Source: Mageeibacillus sp. UBA1257
GTDB lineage: Bacteria; Bacillota; Clostridia; UBA1212; UBA1257
DNA length: 10,144 nucleotides
Assembly: GCA_002308775.1 (NCBI GenBank)
Contig: DBVT01000066.1
Location: 175-10,318 of the forward strand
Direction of reading: 5' to 3'
Part shown: positions 1-5,420 of the stretch, piece by piece
Position numbering within the stretch: position 1 is the stretch's first letter
How the letters are laid out: every line of letters starts with the position of its first letter
Made by a program: the position numbers and the translations under genes
Notes under the pieces: generated by a model
Told to the model about the DNA's origin: nothing
The model's input: the letters and a program-made list of their open reading frames with translations, nothing else
Databases searched by the model: none

Positions 1-579
1 ATTCAATTAATAGAACAATTAGATCATGATTACGGAGAAGTCTTTGCTTCCGCATATATTACAAATGTTGATACTGATCAACCGACTGAGTATACGTATT
101 TGTATAACTATACATACAGACAGAACCCATCAAAATACCGAGATTATTTACTGGGAATCGAGTGGGCTGTTTATTTTGGAAAGAAAATAGCAAATAAAGT
201 TATTTTTAATCTTTTTCCCGAAAATGAAGTAGTTGAAAGATTGGAAAACGGTGTGCTGATGATGGCAAAGTGCGATTTGTTGGAATATGATGACAGTTAC
301 AGGCGAGAACTTATGCCGGTCTTAAACGAATATTTGTTGCCATGTTGCGGCTACTATGAATTGAATCAATTAAGAAATATGAAACCCGTTTTCTGCACAC
401 CGAAAACAGTAGCGATAATAAAAGATGTTTATTTACCTCAACAGATCTGCCCACCTGTTGTGTGGATCTCAAGCAAAGATGATTTTGCTTTTGGTGACTT
501 ACAGATTCTGAACGACAGCGACGAAACGTATGTGTTTTATGGAGGTTTTGAAAAGTTAATAAAAATGTTTGAAGATTAA
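1..579 (+). CDS. Hypothetical protein, 5'-truncated by the window edge
   Basis: The frame is open from the first base and ends at TAA 577-579, so 192 residues are visible and the true start lies upstream. I do not recognise the family. The visible protein looks soluble: no signal peptide or membrane segment, aromatic-rich (many Tyr, Phe and Trp), with an acidic C-terminus ending FEKLIKMFED. A YNYTYR stretch (about residues 35-40) and a CC pair in the middle stand out. The DNA is A+T-rich compared with the genes after position 1460. Its stop codon overlaps an AAGGA (578-582) that could serve a mini-ORF at 590, so it may be cotranscribed with the membrane protein at 675. Small single-domain proteins of this style often accompany polymorphic toxins as immunity proteins, but no motif proves that here and I assign no function. 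Confidence 0.75.
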   Translation: MQLIEQLDHDYGEVFASAYITNVDTDQPTEYTYLYNYTYRQNPSKYRDYLLGIEWAVYFGKKIANKVIFNLFPENEVVERLENGVLMMAKCDLLEYDDSYRRELMPVLNEYLLPCCGYYELNQLRNMKPVFCTPKTVAIIKDVYLPQQICPPVVWISSKDDFAFGDLQILNDSDETYVFYGGFEKLIKMFED

Positions 580-589
580 GGACAAGAAA

Positions 590-637
590 ATGGTATTTAT
601 GGATTTTGGACCGGTACGGAAAAGTATTAGTGGGTAA
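590..637 (+). CDS. Possible 15-residue mini-ORF
   Basis: ATG at 590 lies 7 bases after an AAGGA (578-582) and encodes MVFMDFGPVRKSISG, ending at TAA 635-637. The last base of that stop is the first base of the next ATG (637-639), giving a TAATG coupling. It could be a real small or leader peptide, the remnant of a degraded gene, or a chance ORF in A+T-rich DNA. No homology is recognised. Confidence 0.25.
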   Translation: MVFMDFGPVRKSISG

Positions 638-675
638 TGAGTTATACTATGCAAGGCAAGGCGGTGAAAAAATAA
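637..675 (+). CDS. Possible 12-residue mini-ORF coupled to next gene
   Basis: ATG 637-639 encodes MSYTMQGKAVKK and stops at TAA 673-675, again sharing one base (TAATG) with the ATG of the membrane protein at 675. The proposed ribosome binding site for the membrane protein (658-666) lies inside it, so translating this peptide would pass over that site. Coding status is unproven. Confidence 0.22.
   Translation: MSYTMQGKAVKK
658..666 (+). promoter_or_regulatory. Ribosome binding site choosing the start at 675
   Basis: AAGGCGGTG resembles AAGGAGGTG with one change and lies 8 bases before ATG 675. It supports a start there rather than at the in-frame TTG 606. Starting at 675 also puts the Lys-rich cluster and membrane segment at the N-terminus. 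Confidence 0.55.
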
Positions 676-1238
676 TGAAAAAGAAAAAACTAACGAAAAA
701 GAAAAAACTAACAATAATTGTGATAGCAGCAATAGTATATGGGATAGCAGCAATAGCATATGGTTTATTAACGTCATATGTGTTGACCGACTTTTTTTAT
801 ACATTCTCTGCTCAACGTCCTTGTAATACACCTTCAGGAGTGGAAACATTTTTTAATGAGAACAAAGACGATTTACAAACAATTGCCGATTATTTAAGCG
901 AACATAAAAACTATACAAGTATTAACTCAAGCATATATGAATTAGAAGGGTTCAATTCACATAGACACGGCGGTTTTTTTGACAAATATTATTTTCACTG
1001 CAACGACGATCAATTTGATTCTGATTTTGAAGATCTTTTTTACACTGTGTTTAAAGGTAAAAAGGTAACTGTAATAAACAAACAATCGTACGTTGAGTTT
1101 TTTATGTATACCGGATTGGGAGGTATTGCTTTGTGTTATAGTAAAAATGGATTTGATGCCAACGAGAATCATGTAGAATACTTTGACGAGATTGCGATAC
1201 GGTTAAATGATAACTGGGTAGTAGTTGTAATGGATTGA
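675..1238 (+). CDS. Small N-terminally membrane-anchored hypothetical protein
   Basis: This 187-residue protein is not recognised. It begins with a very basic segment (MKKKKLTKKKKLT), then one hydrophobic segment at about residues 14-37. By the positive-inside rule the remaining roughly 150 residues would sit outside the cell; the segment could alternatively be an uncleaved signal peptide. The outer part is acidic and aromatic, with GFFDKYYFHC and a C-terminal half carrying YTGLGGIALCYSKNG and ending NWVVVVMD. There is no lipobox. A longer form from TTG 606 (210 residues) is possible but less likely, because it would bury the basic/hydrophobic signal. The N-terminus is built from two successive tandem duplications (678-713 and 723-764). 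The gene is A+T-rich with many ATA and TTA codons, unlike the downstream housekeeping genes, and may belong with the gene at 1-579. Confidence 0.75.
   Translation: MKKKKLTKKKKLTIIVIAAIVYGIAAIAYGLLTSYVLTDFFYTFSAQRPCNTPSGVETFFNENKDDLQTIADYLSEHKNYTSINSSIYELEGFNSHRHGGFFDKYYFHCNDDQFDSDFEDLFYTVFKGKKVTVINKQSYVEFFMYTGLGGIALCYSKNGFDANENHVEYFDEIAIRLNDNWVVVVMD
678..713 (+). repeat. 18-bp tandem repeat, two copies
   Basis: Units 678-695 and 696-713 match at 17 of 18 positions by direct comparison. Each encodes KKKKLT, doubling the basic cluster ahead of the membrane segment. Confidence 0.85.
723..764 (+). repeat. 21-bp tandem repeat, two copies
   Basis: Units 723-743 and 744-764 match at 19 of 21 positions. 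They encode IAAIVYG and IAAIAYG, so the hydrophobic segment is lengthened by a duplicated heptad. The repeat lies 9 bases after the 18-bp repeat. Confidence 0.8.
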
Positions 1239-1246
1239 TTTTGGAC

Positions 1247-1288
1247 GAGCCCCGAAGAATGAACCACAGTATTTCATTTTCGGGGTTC
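1247..1288. other. Hairpin downstream of the membrane-protein gene
   Basis: The arms 1247-1258 and 1277-1288 pair over 12 positions, including a CCCCG/CGGGG core with G-T wobbles. Three more pairs (1260-1262 with 1274-1276) form after a bulge. No T-run follows on either strand, so it is not a typical intrinsic terminator. It could stabilise the mRNA 3' end or act with the terminator at 1344. Confidence 0.5.
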
Positions 1289-1343
1289 TGACTATGTATT
1301 ATAGGTAGGTATTCGATAAAACCGTTGAGAGACAAACAGCCCT

Positions 1344-1378
1344 AAAATGCCGAAAAACAGAATTTTTCGGCATTTTTT
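1344..1378. terminator. Strong, probably bidirectional, intrinsic terminator
   Basis: A perfect 14-bp inverted repeat (1344-1357 with 1363-1376) around the GCCG core has a 5-base loop, CAGAA. A T-run follows on the plus strand, and the A-run at 1344-1347 gives four T on the minus strand. It lies between the convergent ends of the gene at 675-1238 and the MutS-like gene, and can serve both. Confidence 0.88.
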
Positions 1379-1459
1379 ATAAAAAACTCTTGCAAGAGAC
1401 GATCTGCAGGTTATAACACAAACGAAATCCAAATCGTACAACACCAACAATATTATTGA

Positions 1460-3256
1460 TCAGTTGGTCGTAAGTTTCGTGCCCCAGTACGGATCGTCGT
1501 CCGCGATGCGGTTTTCCTCTTCCTCGGCCTTGATGACGTCCTTGATCTTCTCTCGTGAATCGAGCAGCTGGTTGTAGCTGATACCGTATGTGCGCGCGAT
1601 ATCGAGAGCAAAGCTCTTGCCCTGAGGAGGCATCGGAACGATTCTGTATGTACGCTTTGAACCGGAGTAGCGCTTGATACCGTCCTCTGTCATGACTTCC
1701 ATATCAGCGCTCTCATCGACGCCGGCGACAAGGCTCACCATATTGCTGAGTCCGGGCTCTTTGTTGAGTTCGGGGATCTCTTCCGCGAGCTCGTGCATAT
1801 GAGTCGCGAAAACTGTACGGACTCCTACCGTCCTCAGGTATCTCATTATTTCTTCGGAGATCGTCAGACACTCCTGGTGGCTCGTACTTGAAAGAGATTC
1901 ATTCATGAGGAGCATGCTGTATTTCGTAAGACGCGGCAGAATGGCTTCGAGTCTTATGCATTCTTCTCCGAGACGGCCTTCACTGATCGAGTTTTTTTCA
2001 AGCTCGGGGAAGTGTGTGAGGATATTGTCGACGGGGCTGATCCTGCCGGAACGTCCGGGAACGGGGAAGCCGGCCTGATAGAGTAACTGAGCGATACCGA
2101 TAGCTCTCGTAAAAGTAGTTTTACCGCCCTGGTTCGCGCCTGTCAGTATGAAAATGTGTCCCGCTTCGTTGCTCATTTCAACGTCGTTCGTGACGATTAT
2201 TCTGTCGAGTTTATTAATTTGAGTGTCCGAAATAACTTTGAGAGCGAAGGAAGCGTCATATATGTCTTTTATCCTGAAAATCCTCTCGTCCATCGGAGCT
2301 GCTTCGGGGAAGCACACAGGCATGCCTGACTTTGTGAGGTTGTGTGCAAGTCTGGCGCCGCCGATGTAATAATATGCCTCAGGCAGAAGATCCGTAAGGA
2401 AAGCTGTTTCGATCCATTCGAATTTCGCGAGCGATTCTCCGAGGTGGTTGAAAGTGTCTTTCATGACTCTTGAAAGGTCTCTCATTATCGCCTGATCGAG
2501 TGCTCCCGCCGTAGTCTCCTTGAGTATCGAGTAAAAAGCTCCCATTCCGAAATATTTTTCGTCGTTTCTTTTGTTTCCGAAGAGCGTCGTGACGAGTCCT
2601 CTGTTCTTAAAAGGTTTAGGCTCTATCGTGAGCAGAACCGCTTCCTGGGGCTGCAGTCTCGAGTCGAGGTTTACTCCTATCGTAACGCCTGAACACGTAT
2701 TGATCTTCTCGAGCATGTCGGGCAGCAGTCTGATGAGTTCCTGATAACCGGGCTCTTTGATGATTCCGTTCAGCATTTCGATCAGTCTTTTAATACCTTC
2801 AGATTCGAAATGACGGCCTTCCGTGCAGAAAACGCCGCGCAGGATATCGACGCACTCGGAATAGATCCTGAGCATATCGATCCTCCAGGCGATCTTTCTT
2901 ATATTGTCGTCGTGGGAAATATTCGTCGTCTCCATTTTGTGGAGCTGTGTAACGTGAGGCAGAATGTCGTGGTCAAAAGCATCCTCGATATCAGGGTATT
3001 TCATAAAATCTTTGAGAACGTCCTGCCTGTATTTGATGACGTTTTCGTCAGTAACCATATCAGTCAGTCTCGCTTTTACGTAGCCTTTTGACTCGTTTCT
3101 GACCTGCATGCCGTCAAGGAGCGTCTCGACGTTTATATCTCTCTCGAGAAATTCCTGGTTAAAATGAGTTCCTTTTCCCCTTATGGTCTCTATTTCTCTG
3201 CGCCTTCCGCTTTTCCAATCGGGCCACAACAGGCTGAAATGATATTTCTGATCCAT
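1460..3256 (-). CDS. MutS-family ATPase lacking the mismatch-recognition domain
   Basis: This 598-residue protein has a C-terminal MutS domain V ATPase. Walker A is GANQGGKT at residues 373-380 after IFILT. The Walker B/signature region is LLMNESLSSTS at about 449-459, and THMHEL at 485-490 matches the MutS switch histidine. The region at about 60-350 is mostly helical in character, like the MutS core/lever. The N-terminal mismatch-binding domain with its Phe-X-Glu motif is absent, as are the Smr nuclease and KOW regions of MutS2. It is therefore best called a MutS-related protein and not the mismatch-repair MutS; its substrate is unknown. The usual DE of Walker B reads NE here (Asn452-Glu453), keeping the catalytic Glu. 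The ATG at 3256 is preferred to the upstream TTG at 3280, because GGAGG (3263-3267) sits 6 bases before it and within the longer reading. The C-terminus is acidic (EEEENRIADDD). Confidence 0.88.
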   Translation of the reverse strand: MDQKYHFSLLWPDWKSGRRREIETIRGKGTHFNQEFLERDINVETLLDGMQVRNESKGYVKARLTDMVTDENVIKYRQDVLKDFMKYPDIEDAFDHDILPHVTQLHKMETTNISHDDNIRKIAWRIDMLRIYSECVDILRGVFCTEGRHFESEGIKRLIEMLNGIIKEPGYQELIRLLPDMLEKINTCSGVTIGVNLDSRLQPQEAVLLTIEPKPFKNRGLVTTLFGNKRNDEKYFGMGAFYSILKETTAGALDQAIMRDLSRVMKDTFNHLGESLAKFEWIETAFLTDLLPEAYYYIGGARLAHNLTKSGMPVCFPEAAPMDERIFRIKDIYDASFALKVISDTQINKLDRIIVTNDVEMSNEAGHIFILTGANQGGKTTFTRAIGIAQLLYQAGFPVPGRSGRISPVDNILTHFPELEKNSISEGRLGEECIRLEAILPRLTKYSMLLMNESLSSTSHQECLTISEEIMRYLRTVGVRTVFATHMHELAEEIPELNKEPGLSNMVSLVAGVDESADMEVMTEDGIKRYSGSKRTYRIVPMPPQGKSFALDIARTYGISYNQLLDSREKIKDVIKAEEEENRIADDDPYWGTKLTTN

Positions 3257-3262
3257 GCCTAA

Positions 3263-3267
3263 CCTCC
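3263..3267 (-). promoter_or_regulatory. Ribosome binding site of the MutS-like gene
   Basis: GGAGG on the minus strand lies 6 bases before the ATG whose A is position 3256. It fixes this start and excludes the TTG at 3280, which would put the site inside the gene. Confidence 0.8.
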
Positions 3268-3289
3268 GTGTTGTAAACAATTTTTCTTG

Positions 3290-3298
3290 ATTATATCA
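3290..3298 (-). promoter_or_regulatory. Extended -10 promoter for the MutS-like gene
   Basis: The minus strand reads TGATATAAT: a consensus TATAAT (3295 down to 3290) with TG one base upstream. I see no good -35 at 16-18 bases. The transcript would begin close to the ribosome binding site, with a leader of only about 25-30 bases. The 12-base string TTGTGATATAAT is repeated exactly ahead of htpG. Confidence 0.6.
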
Positions 3299-3346
3299 CA
3301 ATTCACTTCCGAAAACGTTTCTTATACAGTTAAAATTATTAAATAT

Positions 3347-3375
3347 TTGCAAACAACAAGCCTGTATGTTATAAT
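3347..3375 (+). promoter_or_regulatory. nrdR promoter
   Basis: TTGCAA (3347-3352), a 17-base spacer and TATAAT (3370-3375) with an upstream TG (3367-3368) make a good vegetative promoter. The nrdR start codon follows 46 bases later. I saw no obvious NrdR-box pair here, so autoregulation is not supported. Confidence 0.7.
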
Positions 3376-3421
3376 AAAACATCTTTCGTGGCAAATTTTT
3401 TACAAAGAAAGGTGATGGACT

Positions 3422-3898
3422 ATGAGCAGTATTAAGTGCCCCAATTGCGGAAGTCTTGAGACGGAAGTAGCCGATTCGAGGCCCTGGGATGACGGAACGA
3501 GCATAAAGCGCAGGAGAAGATGCAAGTATTGCGAATACAGATTCAATACATTTGAGAGAATAGAATCGTTCCAGATCATAGTTATTAAAAAGGACGGAAC
3601 AAGTCAGGAGTTTTCTAAAGAGAAGATCAAGCAGGGAGTTTTGAAGTCGTGCGAGAAAAGGCCCGTCACTATGGCCCAGATCGAAAACCTGGCAAATGAG
3701 ATCGAAAGATATCTTCAGGATAACAACAAACACGAGGTAAAATCTGTCGAAATAGGCGAGATGGTAATGGAGAAACTGAAAGATCTCGACGATGTCGCGT
3801 ATGTCAGATTCGCTTCCGTTTACAAGCAGTTCAAGTCGATGGACACATTCCTCGAGGAACTTGAAAACATCGTCCGAAATAAAAAACAGCCTCAATGA
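3422..3898 (+). CDS. nrdR: Transcriptional repressor NrdR
   Basis: This 158-residue protein is full length for NrdR, the nucleotide-sensing repressor of ribonucleotide reductase genes. An N-terminal zinc ribbon uses Cys6, Cys9, Cys34 and Cys37, with the family signatures DSRPWDDG (18-25) and the basic run KRRRRC (29-34). Residues about 49-139 form the ATP-cone domain (VIKKDG, then AYVRFASVYKQF at 126-137), which binds ATP/dATP. It acts in the cytoplasm as an oligomer on paired NrdR boxes near nrd promoters; no nrd gene lies in this window. The ATG at 3422 follows AAAGGTGAT (3408-3416) at suitable spacing. The next gene begins 46 bases after the stop with no terminator between, so the two may be cotranscribed. 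Confidence 0.97.
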   Translation: MSSIKCPNCGSLETEVADSRPWDDGTSIKRRRRCKYCEYRFNTFERIESFQIIVIKKDGTSQEFSKEKIKQGVLKSCEKRPVTMAQIENLANEIERYLQDNNKHEVKSVEIGEMVMEKLKDLDDVAYVRFASVYKQFKSMDTFLEELENIVRNKKQPQ

Positions 3899-3933
3899 TC
3901 CCGAAAAAAAAGGATCTCAAATTGATATAGATT

Positions 3934-3938
3934 GGAGG
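3934..3938 (+). promoter_or_regulatory. Ribosome binding site choosing the lipoprotein start at 3945
   Basis: GGAGG lies 6 bases before ATG 3945, directly ahead of a MKK-hydrophobic signal sequence. In-frame starts further upstream, from 3792, would lie inside nrdR and hide the signal peptide. Confidence 0.9.
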
Positions 3939-3944
3939 AAAAAA

Positions 3945-5333
3945 ATGAAAAAACATTTGTTACTGATTCTTGCTCTTGCGCTTTGTCTTGCGCTGGCAAT
4001 GGTTTTTACGGCATGTAAAGACAGTAATGATCCCAATTCCGGGAAGCCTGAGACTACAGATGCTCCGACAGATGTTCCCGCGAGTGATGATCCGGAGACA
4101 ACTCCTACGGAAGTTCCCACAGCGACTCCCGAACCCACTCCGGAGCCTACCGCGACTCCCGAGCCGGAGCCCGGAACATATGACCTTCTGAACTTCTATC
4201 CCGATGAAGATCATATGATCGGAGACGGCTGGGACATTGTTGACGGCGTATTCTGCGGACCTATGACGGAACCCGGAACAGATCCCAAGGGCGCTACACT
4301 TGACGGTATCAGGATAGACGGACACAGGGAAGTCGTAGCGATCGACGGACCTGACGGACAAACGATCGAAGCTATCAGACTCGCTATCGACGGCGATGCA
4401 GGTGTCAGATGGCTCGGCAACAGATACGGAATAGGCGATATAGGCCTCAAGCCGGAGACGAGATATAAGATCACCGCGACATTTTACCTTGGCGGATCGA
4501 CTGTTGACGGAACACGCAGCGTACTCGGATACGCAACGAGCTCAGATTTCGCTGATGCCTATATGATCCTCGAGCCGAAGGATGAATGGCAGACAGTATC
4601 GTTTGAATTTAAAACGAGCAGGGATCTTGGACAGCCCAATATCGTCCTCGGGCCTGATCACTTTGCGGGACATTGTAACTACGACTACGAGATATCTGTC
4701 GCAGAACTCACACTTTACGAGGTGGTTGAAGAAGAAACTGAAGTCCCCGCACCTGACGATCTTCTGCATTTTGAACCCACGACTTCTCACGTCTCAGGTG
4801 ACGGGTGGGCGATCTTGGACGGCAAGTTCTCCGGGCCTCTTCAGGCCCCGGACATCGGAACTCCCAACGAAGCCATGACGGGAGACGAGAGAACGTTCGC
4901 AAAAAGAGAACTTTGGAACACCACGCTTTCTAACGGAAAGCAGGGAATGGTCATCAGACACCATCTCGAAGCTGATTACGGGTTCAGAAACAGCGGAAAC
5001 TTCTACGGACTCGGCAATATCGATCTCCGGCCGAACACAGCTTACGAGCTCACCGTTGTATTACAATACCAGGGCACAGTCGGAGACTGGAACAAGTGTA
5101 TCGTCGGTTTCCTTCCGAATGAATCTGACTGCAGAAATACCGAAGCGTTCACAGACAAAGTCGAACTTATCCCCGGCGACGAGTGGCAGACCGTAAAACT
5201 CGAATTCACAACACCCGAGTCGATGAACAGACCTTGTATATGCGTGGGACCGGACTCGTTCATAGGTGAGATCTATTCCGGATACAGCATGATGATCGAA
5301 TCCGTGACGCTCTATGCAAAAACAGCCGAATAA
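3945..5333 (+). CDS. Lipoprotein with two tandem carbohydrate-binding-like domains
   Basis: This 462-residue exported protein starts with a lipoprotein signal: MKKH, a hydrophobic core, then FTAC with the lipidated Cys24. A stalk at about residues 25-77 is rich in Pro, Thr and Glu (PTEVPTATPEPTPEP type), as used by clostridia to hold domains off the membrane. Two related domains follow (about 80-258 and 271-458). Each opens with DLL(N/H)F and GDGW, has Y-G-(I/L)-G in the middle, then DEWQTV, V-GPD-F and a final LTLY or VTLY strand. The pattern resembles beta-sandwich carbohydrate-binding modules of the CBM4/9/22 kind, so glycan binding at the cell surface is likely but inferred. There is no catalytic domain. 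It lies 46 bases after nrdR with no clear promoter of its own, and ends before a strong terminator. A surface scaffold or sensor role is also possible. Confidence 0.85.
   Translation: MKKHLLLILALALCLALAMVFTACKDSNDPNSGKPETTDAPTDVPASDDPETTPTEVPTATPEPTPEPTATPEPEPGTYDLLNFYPDEDHMIGDGWDIVDGVFCGPMTEPGTDPKGATLDGIRIDGHREVVAIDGPDGQTIEAIRLAIDGDAGVRWLGNRYGIGDIGLKPETRYKITATFYLGGSTVDGTRSVLGYATSSDFADAYMILEPKDEWQTVSFEFKTSRDLGQPNIVLGPDHFAGHCNYDYEISVAELTLYEVVEEETEVPAPDDLLHFEPTTSHVSGDGWAILDGKFSGPLQAPDIGTPNEAMTGDERTFAKRELWNTTLSNGKQGMVIRHHLEADYGFRNSGNFYGLGNIDLRPNTAYELTVVLQYQGTVGDWNKCIVGFLPNESDCRNTEAFTDKVELIPGDEWQTVKLEFTTPESMNRPCICVGPDSFIGEIYSGYSMMIESVTLYAKTAE
4182..5318 (+). repeat. Diverged internal domain duplication in the lipoprotein
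   Basis: Protein repeat 1 is encoded at about 4182-4718 and repeat 2 at about 4755-5318, joined by an acidic/Pro linker. Matching blocks appear in the same order: GDGW, RYGIGDIGLKPET against FYGLGNIDLRPNT, DEWQTV, and VLGPDHF against CVGPDSF. The copies are clearly related but diverged, so the duplication is old. Repeat 2 has a longer insert after its GPL motif. Confidence 0.8.
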
Positions 5334-5366
5334 GATCGCTGAAAATAACTATCCGGATCAACGCAA

Positions 5367-5401
5367 AAAAGCTCCGCGTCAAAAACTGACGCGGAGCTTT
5401 T
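5367..5401. terminator. Bidirectional intrinsic terminator between the lipoprotein gene and htpG
   Basis: A perfect 15-bp inverted repeat (5367-5381 with 5387-5401), with core GCTCCGCGTC, closes a 5-base loop. An A-run (5365-5370) precedes it, giving six T on the minus strand for htpG. On the plus strand the stem ends in TTTT. It sits between two convergent genes and serves both. Confidence 0.9.
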
Positions 5402-5420
5402 GAATTATCAGATATTTCCG

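Noticed and set aside
1..10. ATTCAATTAA also present at 9122-9131
   Set aside because: A 10-base A+T-rich match in 10 kb is expected by chance; no flanking similarity suggests an attachment site.
606..674. N-terminal extension of the membrane protein from TTG 606
   Set aside because: No ribosome binding site fits TTG 606, whereas AAGGCGGTG precedes ATG 675. The extension would place 23 polar residues before the signal/anchor. It remains a weak alternative.
2810..3091. 93-codon plus-strand ORF inside the MutS-like gene
   Set aside because: It is a shadow of the real gene on the other strand, with no family signature.
3257..3280. Longer MutS-like start at TTG 3280
   Set aside because: It would contain the GGAGG that serves ATG 3256 and lies only about 10 bases from the -10 element.
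3296..3895. 199-codon minus-strand ORF opposite nrdR
   Set aside because: It is antisense to a well-identified gene, has no ribosome binding site and has a low-complexity hydrophobic composition.
3924..3931. TGATATAGA as a -10 for the lipoprotein
   Set aside because: It lies only a few bases before the ribosome binding site and has no -35 at proper spacing; transcription would start within or after the site.
3792..3944. Longer lipoprotein start inside nrdR
   Set aside because: The extra 51 residues overlap nrdR in another frame and would bury the lipoprotein signal; GGAGG supports 3945.
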